Shown: positions 28,175 through 37,563 of the stretch, one piece after another
Layout of the letters: every line of letters starts with the position of its first letter
Numbering within the stretch: the stretch's first letter is position 1
Source: Roseibium salinum
GTDB lineage: Bacteria; Pseudomonadota; Alphaproteobacteria; Rhizobiales; Stappiaceae
DNA: 64,000 nt
Direction: 5' to 3'
Assembly: GCF_026240905.1 (NCBI RefSeq)
Contig: NZ_JAPEVI010000003.1
Span: 1,302,001-1,366,000 of the forward strand
Notes under the pieces: model-generated
The model's input: only the letters and a program-made list of their open reading frames with translations
What the model was told of the DNA's origin: nothing
Database searches by the model: none
Translations under genes and position numbers: made by a program

Positions 28175-30973
28175 TCAATGAGTGGACTGGCGAATGACGG
28201 TCCTGCGGTCGCCGACCGTGGCCGGCTCCGCTCCCGGGGATACCGTTCTGTGCTGGTCGGTGGATTGCGCGCCCCTCGCCTTCGCGATCCGGATGCCCCT
28301 GAAGCGGTCCGGGAACCACTTGTAGAGCTGCCTCAGGAACGGCTGCATGTGCTTGTCCCAGTTGCGTTCGCCTGCGCGTTGGGCCGCGCGCGCCGACAGG
28401 CTGTTCAATCGTCCCTCCCGTTTGCCGAGGCCTTCGAGGGCGGCAATGAGGTCCTGCGTAACGATGCCGTCGTCCGTCGCTCTCAGCAGAATGCCGTCCA
28501 CACCGTGCTCGATGAGTTCCGAGACGGCCCCCACATTCGTGGCGACGGGCACGCAGCCAAGACGCTGCGCCTCGATGATCGTGAGAGGAGCCCCCTCCCA
28601 CCGGGAAGGCAGCACGAATACGTCCGCCCACGCCATGAGTTTGCTGAGCCGGCGGCTGTCGTAGACCGGAGGCTCCACCTGGATGCCGATCTCCTCGAAA
28701 CGCTCCTTCCAGGATCCCCCGGCCCCGGAATCCATCACGTCGGATCCGATGATGCGCCAGTCGAGCTGGACACCACGCCGCTGCAGGGTGCGGGCAGCGG
28801 CAAAAATGCGCTCGATGCCTTTCTGACGGTCGAGGCGGCCCAGGAAAATCGCCCTGAGGCGGCCGTCCCGTTCCTGCATGCGGGTCGCGGAAAGGACCCT
28901 GACCTCCTCCGTCTCCATCGGGTAACCCGGCGCATTCGGTATATGCAGCAGCTTTGCCATCGGCACGCCCATGCCGTGCAGCCACTCCGCCATGTCCCGC
29001 GAACAGGTGAGAACCGCGTCGTAGATGTGCTCATAGGCAAGGGTCAGGTAGGGATGGCCCGCCGGGCGCCCCATTTCGGAATTGTCGAGCACGTGCACGT
29101 AGTTCACCACCTTGACGCCGCGCCGCCTGAGTTCGCCGAAGATCGCGTTGGCCGGGGCAAGCTGATTGTTGATGACCACGTCGAGACCGGACAGAAATCC
29201 GAGAACCTGTTCGGCACGGGCGTTCTCGTCGTGACCCATCAGGATGTCGTGGCCGGAAAACGTGTTCGGCCCTCCCCAGAGTGGATAATCGTCCGCAAGA
29301 AAGTTGATACTGTCAAAGACCTCGTCGTTTTCCGCAATCCGGTTGTAGACCGGTTGGCCGAACACATAGAGGTGTACTTCACATCCTGCCCGCTTCAGGA
29401 CACGGGCGGCCGCATAGGCGACCTTTTCAACCCCGCCGAACGTCGCGATCGGCAACAGCATTCCAACGCGCAAGGGTCCGTCCGCCTTGGCCAGACGCGG
29501 CATAACCGGGGCAGCGCCGACGGCGTGGCGCAGAAGCTGGAAGTATTTGCTGCGTTCCGGCAGATAGGGTGAACGCCAGATCCAGCGTTTGGCGGGTCCG
29601 TTCTGGTATCCGGAGTCCCTCAGAGCGCCCAGTGTCGCTAGCAGGCTGTTGGTGGCGGAAAGAGCGGTTCTCTGGATGTCTTCAGCAGAGAACGGTCCCC
29701 GGACAACCAGCTCGACGATCTTGGGCGCCGGATGAGCTCCTCTGAGCGACCGCACCCAGTCGTCGGACGTATCTTCCGCACATTGCTGCACGATGCCGAG
29801 CGACGTCATCCAGGCGAGCGGCCTCTTTGCAAGTCCCTGCCCCTCTTCCAGCGGATGGATTTCCACGCCCAGCTTGTCCTTGTCGCGTTCAAAACGGATC
29901 GCCACAAAGTGATAAGCCTGCGACAAGCGCTCGCCGAGCCACAGAACGTTGTGAAGGAGCCCGAGCCCCTTCAGCGCATCCCTGTGGACCGGAAACATCC
30001 AGAGCCAGAAGGGCGGCACCCCGAAGGTCTCCGGTTCGGCCCGGGAGGACCAGAACGTCCTGACGAACTCCTCCAGCTCCCGCTTGTCGTGCTCGATCAG
30101 CGGGTCGGTGAACAGGTCGACCAGGTTGGAGCCCCGGCCGAACGCTCCATACCGCGGCGCTTCCTCGTGCTCCCATTGGAGCAGCGTATCCGTGGAGAAC
30201 AGCTTTTTGTGCTTGTCCTTGATGTAGCCGAGAATGCTTTCGCGGGTCCGGTTGGAATCGCGCAGCATGCTTTCGGCGCGCTGACGGTATTCAAAGCCAA
30301 AGAACGGATAATTGGCACCCTTGAAGCCGTGCGAGATCGCCTGCAGCCAGAACTCCCAATCTTCGAAGCCGGACTTCATGCTTTCATCGAAGCGTACACC
30401 AGCGTCGAGAATCGACCTGGAGACCAGGCTGCCTGCCTCGCAGATATTGTCGAAGGTCACGTGCAGCAGCCGTGAATATTGTGCCGTGTAGTTGCCGTTC
30501 CACTCGATCCCGAACTTGTCGATATTGGGATAGATCCAGTCGACCCCGTCATTGCGGCGCATATAGTCCATGAGCACATGGATGGCGGTCGACGTGATCC
30601 GGTTGTCGGCATCCAGGAAATAGATGGCCTCGAGATCGCCGAACGTGCGCAAGGCGAACTCGATCCCATAGTTGCGGGCCGAGCTCAGGCCGCCATTCGG
30701 CTTTCTGAGGTAATAGACGTTCTCGTGCGCCAGCGCATAAGCTTGCCCGACCTGAGCGGTTTCGGGATACGGGCAGCCATCGTCCACGATGACGACGGCG
30801 ATGTTGAATGGCGCCTCCTGGGCGAGAGCCGCGTCGACGGCCTCGGTCAACAAGACCGAATGCTTGTAGACCGGGATCAGGATGGCAACCGTCGCCGATG
30901 GCGTGCCGGCACTTCCGAACTGAGCGTAGCGCACATTCGGTTCGTCCGTTTTGATGACCTTGCGATGAAGCAT
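28175..30973 (-). CDS. Two-domain glycosyltransferase (GT2 plus GT4)
   Basis: This 932-residue cytosolic or membrane-associated enzyme has two glycosyltransferase modules. The N-terminal GT2 domain (about residues 28-260) has AILIPVYKHSVLLTEAVDAAL, VIVDDG and the DxD metal motif in FLDADN (about 121-123). The C-terminal GT4 domain (about 500-880) has FGGVEKVAYAAARVLKRAG, FLGRLDRQKGIERIF and EGAPLTIIEAQRLGCVPVATNVGAVSEL. The middle (about 300-500) is unassigned. One protein may thus add two sugars of the repeat unit. It follows the 30979-32508 gene by 5 bases in the same operon. Donor and acceptor cannot be read from the sequence. Confidence 0.92.
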   Translation of the reverse strand: MLHRKVIKTDEPNVRYAQFGSAGTPSATVAILIPVYKHSVLLTEAVDAALAQEAPFNIAVVIVDDGCPYPETAQVGQAYALAHENVYYLRKPNGGLSSARNYGIEFALRTFGDLEAIYFLDADNRITSTAIHVLMDYMRRNDGVDWIYPNIDKFGIEWNGNYTAQYSRLLHVTFDNICEAGSLVSRSILDAGVRFDESMKSGFEDWEFWLQAISHGFKGANYPFFGFEYRQRAESMLRDSNRTRESILGYIKDKHKKLFSTDTLLQWEHEEAPRYGAFGRGSNLVDLFTDPLIEHDKRELEEFVRTFWSSRAEPETFGVPPFWLWMFPVHRDALKGLGLLHNVLWLGERLSQAYHFVAIRFERDKDKLGVEIHPLEEGQGLAKRPLAWMTSLGIVQQCAEDTSDDWVRSLRGAHPAPKIVELVVRGPFSAEDIQRTALSATNSLLATLGALRDSGYQNGPAKRWIWRSPYLPERSKYFQLLRHAVGAAPVMPRLAKADGPLRVGMLLPIATFGGVEKVAYAAARVLKRAGCEVHLYVFGQPVYNRIAENDEVFDSINFLADDYPLWGGPNTFSGHDILMGHDENARAEQVLGFLSGLDVVINNQLAPANAIFGELRRRGVKVVNYVHVLDNSEMGRPAGHPYLTLAYEHIYDAVLTCSRDMAEWLHGMGVPMAKLLHIPNAPGYPMETEEVRVLSATRMQERDGRLRAIFLGRLDRQKGIERIFAAARTLQRRGVQLDWRIIGSDVMDSGAGGSWKERFEEIGIQVEPPVYDSRRLSKLMAWADVFVLPSRWEGAPLTIIEAQRLGCVPVATNVGAVSELIEHGVDGILLRATDDGIVTQDLIAALEGLGKREGRLNSLSARAAQRAGERNWDKHMQPFLRQLYKWFPDRFRGIRIAKARGAQSTDQHRTVSPGAEPATVGDRRTVIRQSTH

Positions 30974-30978
30974 GCCGC

Positions 30979-32508
30979 TTACCCGCTCACGACGGCACGG
31001 AAATTGGCGAACTTGGCCCAGGCGAAATCATTTCCTCCAGGCTCAGCCATGCGCGTGGCGAAATAGACATTCTGCCAGATGTCGAGCTTTTCTCCGGCAA
31101 AAGCGCTCAGATGCGCGGTATCGCCATAGGTCACCGTCTTCCACCCGGAAAACGCCTCGCCGGCGGCCGGTTGCCGCTCCTCGCCGAACAAGGCTTTGGC
31201 ACGTTCGAGGTCTCGCGCAACCACGATCGCAAAATCGATGTCCGCAGCGCGGTTGTTGTCGATGTAGGCCTTCGCAGACATGCGCAGGACCTGGGGCGGG
31301 CACGCCGCAGGCAGATGTCCGATCGTGATGCCCTCGGCCGGGGGATGACAACCGATCGCCCGCTCCGCCGGCAACGGCATGATCGCTTCGAATTCGAAGG
31401 AGACCTCGTCGGAATTTGCCAGGCTCGCGTGCTCCAGAACGCCTGCGGCGATCGGAACGTCCCGGAAGCCTTCCTCCGTGGTGACCTGTTGCGATTGAGC
31501 CGGAATGTAATTGGCATGAGACGGCAGGGTCACACCGGGAATTCCGGCCCACACCTGCAAGGCGAGACTGTTCTTCAGAAGAGGCGACCCGGTCGCCGCG
31601 TCCCTAACCTGGAACATTTCGACCGGCTGCAGCCCGCCCATGGACAGGAGCGGAACATCGTCATCAGCCTCTTCGACAAGGAGCCGGAATTCCAGCGTTC
31701 TCCGCAGTCCGGCCGTCGACTTTGACAGGCCGAATATGTTCCATCCGCCGGTCAGGTCGCCGCTGGCGATCTGCCAGGTGTCGATGATCCTGAGTTCTTC
31801 GAGCGCGACCAGTTGCGCGCGCAGCTTGATATCGTGCCGCGAAGCGGGCTTCTCCACGTGAACCGCAATACCGCTGACGCCGGAGCTCGCCACCGGCAGG
31901 ATCTGACTTATCCCCTCAGGCGACGCACTCGCCAATACATTCGGGTTCAGCGGGTTTTCAGTGGGTTCGTTGCTGAAGACCAGGTCGAGCGGCTGCAGAC
32001 CGTGCCGGTTCAGGAACGCCTCGAGCGAGGCAAAGCGGTTCTGAAGCTCGTCGTTGAGGCTTCTGAGGGTCCGTAGCTCCTTGTTGGACAGGACAAGACG
32101 CCTCGCCCCGGCCCTCACACCTTCGGCAACCAGCCCGATCAGGGAGGATACCGCTTCGACCTCCCCGCCTCTGCCCCAGCCGATCACCGGCGGAAGCTGT
32201 GCGGCACCGCGCTGCTGCAGCCATCTGAGAAAGCGATCCTTGTCGCCGGACGCCTCCGGGCTGACAATAACGGCAAGGAGCATCAACGGCAGTTCGCCGA
32301 TTTCGAACCTCTCGCCAGTTTCATCGGAAAAGAGGGCGAGCCCATCGTCAACACCTTCGAACCACACCGTCTTGACCGCCTCGACCAGGGGTCCCGGCAC
32401 CTCATGTCTGTTGAGGCCGATAACGATCAGGACAGGTTCTTTCAGAAGAGATACTTCCCGAACCGCCCTGTGAACCGGAAACGTCTCGTGTGTAGCTACG
32501 ACTGTCAT
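30979..32508 (-). CDS. Large uncharacterised protein of the exopolysaccharide locus (possibly DUF6212)
   Basis: This 509-residue protein has no signal peptide and no membrane helix. The first third (MTVVATHETFPVHRAVREVS; GLNRHEVPGPLVEAVKTVWFEG) and the helical middle (RTLRSLNDELQNRFASLEAFLNRHGLQ, probably coiled coil) precede a beta-rich C-terminal half (WNIFGLSKSTAGLRRTLEFRLLVEEADDD; LSAFAGEKLDIWQNVYFATRM). I recognise no enzyme motif. I recall a DUF6212 family in similar clusters, but this match is not certain. It is the first gene after an AT-rich 227-base promoter region and is tightly followed by the two-domain glycosyltransferase, so a role in assembling or sensing the glycan is inferred. 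Confidence 0.75.
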   Translation of the reverse strand: MTVVATHETFPVHRAVREVSLLKEPVLIVIGLNRHEVPGPLVEAVKTVWFEGVDDGLALFSDETGERFEIGELPLMLLAVIVSPEASGDKDRFLRWLQQRGAAQLPPVIGWGRGGEVEAVSSLIGLVAEGVRAGARRLVLSNKELRTLRSLNDELQNRFASLEAFLNRHGLQPLDLVFSNEPTENPLNPNVLASASPEGISQILPVASSGVSGIAVHVEKPASRHDIKLRAQLVALEELRIIDTWQIASGDLTGGWNIFGLSKSTAGLRRTLEFRLLVEEADDDVPLLSMGGLQPVEMFQVRDAATGSPLLKNSLALQVWAGIPGVTLPSHANYIPAQSQQVTTEEGFRDVPIAAGVLEHASLANSDEVSFEFEAIMPLPAERAIGCHPPAEGITIGHLPAACPPQVLRMSAKAYIDNNRAADIDFAIVVARDLERAKALFGEERQPAAGEAFSGWKTVTYGDTAHLSAFAGEKLDIWQNVYFATRMAEPGGNDFAWAKFANFRAVVSG

Positions 32509-32735
32509 GCAGCCCCCAATCTACCAAGCTGATATAACCGCTGAAGGACACGCTTATTCGTGCCGATCAAACACTCCCCTGGAAGATCAAGTCTTTTTGT
32601 GTCAACAATACGACAGCAGAGCTGACTTAGATAGGTTAATACTTCTATTCACAAATATATTTGCAATTTTGTCATGACATTTGTTTTACTAATCAGAAAT
32701 ATTACTTCGAGTTTTGTTGTATTTTGTTAGCATTT
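32509..32735 (-). promoter_or_regulatory. AT-rich promoter region upstream of the 30979-32508 gene
   Basis: This 227-base spacer between two minus-strand genes is clearly more AT-rich than the coding DNA. On the minus strand it contains CTCGAAGTAAT (32701-32711), closely similar to a site upstream of the RTX gene (TTCGAAGTAAT) and related to one before the MarR gene. I could not fix -35/-10 boxes with confidence. Confidence 0.45.
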
Positions 32736-33923
32736 TCACGCAACCCCTCGTGCCTTCTCCGCTATGGGAAGCGATCGGTCCCGCATCGCGTTTTCGATGC
32801 CGTTTTCCTCCAGGAAGTCCCGCATCGCGTCATAGGTCCCGGCATAGGCCCGGTTGAACGCGTCGAACGTGTCCTGGCGCCAAAAGTCGCTTAGCCGGAA
32901 AAGCTTCTCGGAGAACACGTCAAAACTCGGTATCCTGAACGTGTCGGCAAACTCGCGCGTGCGGCTGTCGTAGGTGAAGTAGATGGCGGGGACCCCGTTT
33001 GCCAAGGCCATCAGGTTGCCGTGCAGACGGTAGCCGAGAACCAGGTCGCACCGGCTTACAACCGCATCATAGTCGGCAACCACGTCCGAATAGAACAGGC
33101 GGCTCCGGTAAAGCTTCTCGATTTCATCGTCCAGGTACCATTGCCTGACCCAGTCATTAGCCTTCAGGGCGGCAATCGCCTCCTCCTTCTGCCGGTCATT
33201 ACCGAAGACAAGCTTCTTTTCCTCCAGTTCACCCTGGGCGATCAGGATCGTGTCGAACCGGGTGGCGCAGGATTTGATCAGACTTCGGTGGAAAGTCAGA
33301 TACTGGCGGATGTCCTGGGCATAGGCCGGGGAGACTTCTCTGCGTACCGTAAGGCCGACCTTCTTCACACTGCCAAGGTCCGGCAACGTGATGGTAAGGT
33401 CGGGATCGTTATTCCGAAATGCTGTCGGACATCCGATGATGCGGGTGTTGTTGATCCCGATATCCGCCAGCACCTGCGCTGTATAGGCGCCACGCACACC
33501 AACGGACTGTGTGGAGTCCGCTATGATGCGCAGCACGTTTCTGGTGGAGTCGCTGAGTGCGATCTTGCCGTCCACGGGGGCTTGGGCGCCGATTCCGAAG
33601 GCAAGCACCGGCAGCCCAAGATGCTTCAGCACGGCTTCAGCCTGCTCCCAGTTCATCTGGCTGTGAATGTAGTTCGACCCGCGCAGGACCACGTAGTCAT
33701 ATTCATCGCGCAGTCTGTCGACCTGCCGGGGATCGTATTTCCTGATCTCCAGAACGCCGAGTTTCGAATAATTCAGAAGCTTCAGAGAAGAATCGAAAAC
33801 GAACGCATCGCCGATATTATGGTAGTGATCCAAATTTCGCTGAACGTCCCGATAGTTATACCAGCGGACATTGTCATGATCGTAGACCTCGCCGGACGGG
33901 ATCATGACCAGAATGCGTGACAT
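32736..33923 (-). CDS. Polysaccharide pyruvyltransferase family protein (second copy)
   Basis: This protein has 395 residues. The start at 33923 (MSRILVMIPSGEVYDHDN) has an AAGGA ribosome binding site 7 bases upstream. The frame is open for another 300 codons to 34841, but that extension is an overlap with the glycosyltransferase and is not protein-like. NIGDAFVFDSSLKLL, YDYVVLRGSNYIHSQMNW, LPVLAFGIGAQAP, SVGVRGAYTAQVLADIGINNTRIIGCPTAFR and CDLVLGYRLHGNLMALANGVPAIYFTYDSRTREF match the first copy block by block and the PF04230 family. It ends 227 bases before the next minus-strand gene, so it closes the operon that starts near the RTX gene. Confidence 0.87.
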   Translation of the reverse strand: MSRILVMIPSGEVYDHDNVRWYNYRDVQRNLDHYHNIGDAFVFDSSLKLLNYSKLGVLEIRKYDPRQVDRLRDEYDYVVLRGSNYIHSQMNWEQAEAVLKHLGLPVLAFGIGAQAPVDGKIALSDSTRNVLRIIADSTQSVGVRGAYTAQVLADIGINNTRIIGCPTAFRNNDPDLTITLPDLGSVKKVGLTVRREVSPAYAQDIRQYLTFHRSLIKSCATRFDTILIAQGELEEKKLVFGNDRQKEEAIAALKANDWVRQWYLDDEIEKLYRSRLFYSDVVADYDAVVSRCDLVLGYRLHGNLMALANGVPAIYFTYDSRTREFADTFRIPSFDVFSEKLFRLSDFWRQDTFDAFNRAYAGTYDAMRDFLEENGIENAMRDRSLPIAEKARGVA

Positions 33924-33943
33924 ATCGGCTTCCTTGTTCTTAC

Positions 33944-35299
33944 TCATGCGCTCTGTTGCAGGTCGCCGGACAACTCGACCCTCGGTACGCGGCGGTTGGC
34001 GATAACCGCGCGATAAAGGTTCAAGTGTTCCTGCGCGGTGTCCAAATGAGTCTTGGGCGGCTGGATGCCCTTGTGCAGGTGCTCCCACTGCCCCTGGTTG
34101 CTCAGGATCTCGATCATCCTGTCCGCAAGGTCCTCGGGGCTGGCCGCCCTGAAATGCAGGCCGTCGATACCGTTCCTGACTTTTTCGGCCATGCCGCCGA
34201 TATCGCTGCAGATCAGCGGACGGCCGTGAAAGAACGCCTCCTGAATGATCACCGGCGAGTTTTCCCACCAGATCGAAGGCATCATCACCCAATCGACCTG
34301 GCGCATGAGAGCAGGCATGTCCTTGTTCTGATAGGAACCTGCAAATCTGACGCGGTCTTCCGCCTTTTCCAGAAGGCTGGCGATCTTCTTCCGGAAAGGC
34401 TCCGGCTGCCGGCCGAGATTGCCGCCGAAAATGGTTAGCGACGCATCGTCCCCCCAGACGGATTCGGGAATGCGCTGTACGGCATCGATGAGGATATCGA
34501 CGCCCTTGTAGGGCGTCATCTGTCCGAAAAAGGCGAATTTGGAGCGCCTGTTGCGGGATCCGGTCAGCTTGCGCGGCTCGGCCTTCTCGCTGACGTTCAG
34601 GCCGTTTTCGATGATCGAGAAATTGTCGGCGGGCAGTCCCCACTGGACGTAGCGGTCGGCAAGAAACCTGCTCGGGGAAATGTAGGCATCGGCGAGCCCC
34701 AGCATGGACTGGATGAACTGCTTCCGGCGCAAGAACGCCCCCGGTGCGATCTCCGGAAAGCAGCCATGGCAGGAAATCGGCGAAGCGGTCTCGCAGAGCT
34801 TGAGACCCTCCGTCTTGACCATCTGCCCGTGATGGTGGCACAGCGGCAGAAACTCATGGAATGTAACGAGAATTGCCGCATTCGGCAGCGCCTCGCGCAC
34901 CGTATAGAGCGCTTCCAGTCCCAAGCCGAGAAAGTGGTGGAAGTGCACCACATCCGGGTGGAGAGTGCGCACCAGCCGGCGCAGGTCTTTCCGGATGTCG
35001 GCGGTATTGCGGTTCGAAATCAGGAATGGATCGTAATCGTCCGCATGATAGAGCAATTCGTCATCGGCATCCTCCGCTCCCATGAGGGCAGAGCGCCCAT
35101 GGCCAGGATAATCCTCCCCGACGCGTGCCAGAAAGAACGACTGCGCTCCGGGAATGGATTTCAGGCCTTGATGAAGATTGTAGGAGGCGACCTCCGCACC
35201 GCCGAGCGACAGGTTCGGATGCCCGTGGGACACAACCAGGACCCGGAGCATGTCGTTGGCCGAAGATCCGCCTGGAGCTCTTGGGTCGTTCATCAGCAT
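33944..35299 (-). CDS. Glycosyltransferase family 4 protein
   Basis: This protein has about 451 residues from ATG 35299 (MLMNDPRAPGG), which overlaps the stop of the upstream gene (ATGCTGA); 35293 is an alternative. The GT-B fold of GT4 enzymes is shown by VLVVSHGHPNLSLGGAEVASYNLHQGL at the N-terminus, DVVHFHHFLGLGLEALY, the donor-site region FFGQMTPYKGVDILIDA, and WWENSPVIIQEAFFHGRPLICSDIGGMAEKV with the conserved Glu. It contains CETASPISCHGCFPE, a cysteine cluster also typical of capsule GT4 enzymes. It closely resembles the GT4 protein at 38343-39599, pointing to duplication within the locus. Confidence 0.9.
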   Translation of the reverse strand: MLMNDPRAPGGSSANDMLRVLVVSHGHPNLSLGGAEVASYNLHQGLKSIPGAQSFFLARVGEDYPGHGRSALMGAEDADDELLYHADDYDPFLISNRNTADIRKDLRRLVRTLHPDVVHFHHFLGLGLEALYTVREALPNAAILVTFHEFLPLCHHHGQMVKTEGLKLCETASPISCHGCFPEIAPGAFLRRKQFIQSMLGLADAYISPSRFLADRYVQWGLPADNFSIIENGLNVSEKAEPRKLTGSRNRRSKFAFFGQMTPYKGVDILIDAVQRIPESVWGDDASLTIFGGNLGRQPEPFRKKIASLLEKAEDRVRFAGSYQNKDMPALMRQVDWVMMPSIWWENSPVIIQEAFFHGRPLICSDIGGMAEKVRNGIDGLHFRAASPEDLADRMIEILSNQGQWEHLHKGIQPPKTHLDTAQEHLNLYRAVIANRRVPRVELSGDLQQSA

Positions 35300-37560
35300 G
35301 CCCCCGCCAGTTTCGGAAGCGCGGCCGACCAATTGCGGTCGAAGACCTTTCGATCGATCACGGACACGAGTTTCTGCCAATTCCGTTCGCCGCCGAAACT
35401 GTCTTCGGGATGGACCATTTCCACCTGCGGAACCCAGATCGACGGCACCCCGCTCGCGCGCAGTTTCAAGGCGGCATCGATGCCCTTTTCGTCCGTTCCC
35501 AGATACCGGCGCGTGAAGCCTCCTGCCGCCTCCAGGGCGGATTTCGGCAGGACACAGCAGTCGAACGTGGCCGCCGTCACCTCGCAGACCGCCGCGCCAT
35601 GCAGCGTTCTGCGCGGATAGCCCAGGTAGTGCTGCTTCAAGGCGGTCTCACTGCCCTCCTCGTCGATCCAGCTTCCCGCCCATCGGATGGTGTCGTCTTC
35701 ATAAAGGATCGTCGGCGCCGCGAGGCACTGTCCGTCCCGTGCCTGGAACGCTGAAATCAGCGGCTCCAGCCATCCGGCGCTTCTGGGCACGAGACTGGAG
35801 TTGAGGCAGACAATCGTTTCGGAAGGAGCGGCGGCGATGCCGGCCTCGACGGCATCGAGCTTGTCTTCAACGTTGGTTGCCAGAACGGCGCGTACAGCCA
35901 CGCCGTAGAACCCGGCAAGCCGTTTGACTTCCTCAAGCTGCTCGGCCAACGCGGCCGCCGGCCCTGACAGGACAAGAGGCACTCCTCGCAAGAAGGGGTC
36001 GAGTGCGAGCAAAGGCAACAGGACAAGCGCCTTTTCAACGTCATCATCGAGACCAATGACGACCGCCTTTGAAGTATCGGGCGGCACCTGGCCGATGTCG
36101 ATCACTTCCCCGACGACCGGTTCAGTGCGGACCGCCTCACAAAGCATCGGTACGAACTGGCGCTCGACAACGTTGGAGCTCAGCGCGGTTACCGGGTCGA
36201 GGCTGGCGACAAGCCTCCGGAAAGCGGTTCTGAGCGGCGCCGTTCCGAGCGCAAGCGGGGCGTAGGCCGGGTGTCCGTTCTTGAGAACGATTTCAAGATA
36301 GGACGCGCGCGTGCCCACGTCCGGCTCGCAGGTGAGAAAGGCGAGAAAACCATGGCGATGGTGAGCGGACGGCCCCCTCAGGAAAGGCGACAGGTCTTCA
36401 AATGCACTCGTGACGTCCGGACGCGGCTGGCTGGTCCATGTTTCGTCGATTCGGAACGACCGGTCAGCCGACTGGAAAAAGACGGCCTCCACCCGGTCCT
36501 CCGGATCCAGCAACCAGCCGCTGAGCATGACCCCGCCCCTGTCGACCGCTGCGCAGAAATCGATCCCGATGCGCACCGGGACGTCGAGTTCGCTTACGGT
36601 CTCCCGCCCATCGAAGCGGTGAGCGGCGGCAACCAGCTTCCGCTTTCCGTCACCGGAGCCCGAAAGCCTGGGAAGCAGGGAGCGGATCTGGCCCGGTATG
36701 CCGTGAGCCTCCAGGAGCGAGCGCTTCTCGTGAACATCAACCGTGCTCCAGTTGCTGCGGCCGCGGAACACGAGGCTGCGTATGGCATGTGCGTTCAATC
36801 TGGTCTGTGCGGTGAGCAGCCCGGAAAAGCCGAACGCCTTTCCGCCGGTATCCTTGCGCTCGAAGAGGCCGCTGGTGAGTTCTGCAACCGTCAAACCGTC
36901 TCCGAGGACCAGAACCCGGCAACTGCCTGCGGGCAGGCCCTTTGCCCACCCCTGGACATAGGCGTCGCCCTGATCGAAGCTGCCGAGCACCTCGATAAAG
37001 CCGTCCTGCCTTGCGATGCTGCGGACGACTTTCGCGGCAATCTCCGTTCCGCCGGCGGCGGACTTGCCTGACAGCAGGGCATCAACCAGGCTGTCGACGA
37101 TCTCCGTTTCCGGCTGCTTCGAGACTTCACTGACGAGATTCAGGAACGCGGCCAGGTCCACCGGGCCGTGCTTGAGCACGTAAGGGTAGGAATGCCCGTG
37201 GCTCCGGATCGTGACGCGTTCCAGCGTCTCGCCGCGCATCTGGCGCAATGAAAGCACGGCAATAAACGGCGGCTTGTTGGCCGAAGCCGGCTTTCTCAAC
37301 GGCAGGGTCACCAGGGTGCAGGGAGCCGCAGTCTTCGGGTCGTCATTCAGGATGACCTGCAGATTGCCGGCAAAAGCGTCGCCGACACCTGCGACCAGCA
37401 GGGTCTCCCGGTCGAGCGTGGAAAAGAGCACGGAGCGGCCGTCGAGCGGCACACCGACACCGTCTCTCCGGCGCCCATCCGACTCCCCCGGACGGGCGGC
37501 GAAATGATCCGCGCCCGCGCGCAATTTCTGGACGCCCTCCAAAGGCACGACCGGTTCCAT
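35293..37560 (-). CDS. Large glycosyltransferase family 2 protein with N-terminal GW modules
   Basis: This protein has 755 residues. The C-terminal part (about 500-750) is GT2-like: ETIVCLNSSLVPRSAGWLEPLISAF, LAAPTILYEDDTIRWAGSWID, VTAATFDCCVLPKSALEAAGGFTRRYLGTDEKGIDAALKLRASG. The N-terminal 480 residues are not a known enzyme. They contain at least two copies of a beta-rich module with a Gly-Trp core (YVQGWAKGL near 203; MLSGWLLDPEDRV near 347). Similar modules occur in the genes at 37564-38331 and 40438-42649. It is preceded 3 bases earlier by the coiled-coil gene stop and overlaps the next GT4 gene. The sugar donor is unknown. Confidence 0.85.
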   Translation of the reverse strand: MEPVVPLEGVQKLRAGADHFAARPGESDGRRRDGVGVPLDGRSVLFSTLDRETLLVAGVGDAFAGNLQVILNDDPKTAAPCTLVTLPLRKPASANKPPFIAVLSLRQMRGETLERVTIRSHGHSYPYVLKHGPVDLAAFLNLVSEVSKQPETEIVDSLVDALLSGKSAAGGTEIAAKVVRSIARQDGFIEVLGSFDQGDAYVQGWAKGLPAGSCRVLVLGDGLTVAELTSGLFERKDTGGKAFGFSGLLTAQTRLNAHAIRSLVFRGRSNWSTVDVHEKRSLLEAHGIPGQIRSLLPRLSGSGDGKRKLVAAAHRFDGRETVSELDVPVRIGIDFCAAVDRGGVMLSGWLLDPEDRVEAVFFQSADRSFRIDETWTSQPRPDVTSAFEDLSPFLRGPSAHHRHGFLAFLTCEPDVGTRASYLEIVLKNGHPAYAPLALGTAPLRTAFRRLVASLDPVTALSSNVVERQFVPMLCEAVRTEPVVGEVIDIGQVPPDTSKAVVIGLDDDVEKALVLLPLLALDPFLRGVPLVLSGPAAALAEQLEEVKRLAGFYGVAVRAVLATNVEDKLDAVEAGIAAAPSETIVCLNSSLVPRSAGWLEPLISAFQARDGQCLAAPTILYEDDTIRWAGSWIDEEGSETALKQHYLGYPRRTLHGAAVCEVTAATFDCCVLPKSALEAAGGFTRRYLGTDEKGIDAALKLRASGVPSIWVPQVEMVHPEDSFGGERNWQKLVSVIDRKVFDRNWSAALPKLAGAC

Positions 37561-37563
37561 GCG

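Noticed and set aside
33924..34841. A 300-codon N-terminal extension of the second pyruvyltransferase-family gene
   Set aside because: It only overlaps the adjacent glycosyltransferase in another frame and is Arg/Gly-rich. A good ribosome binding site and the family N-terminus point to the start at 33923.
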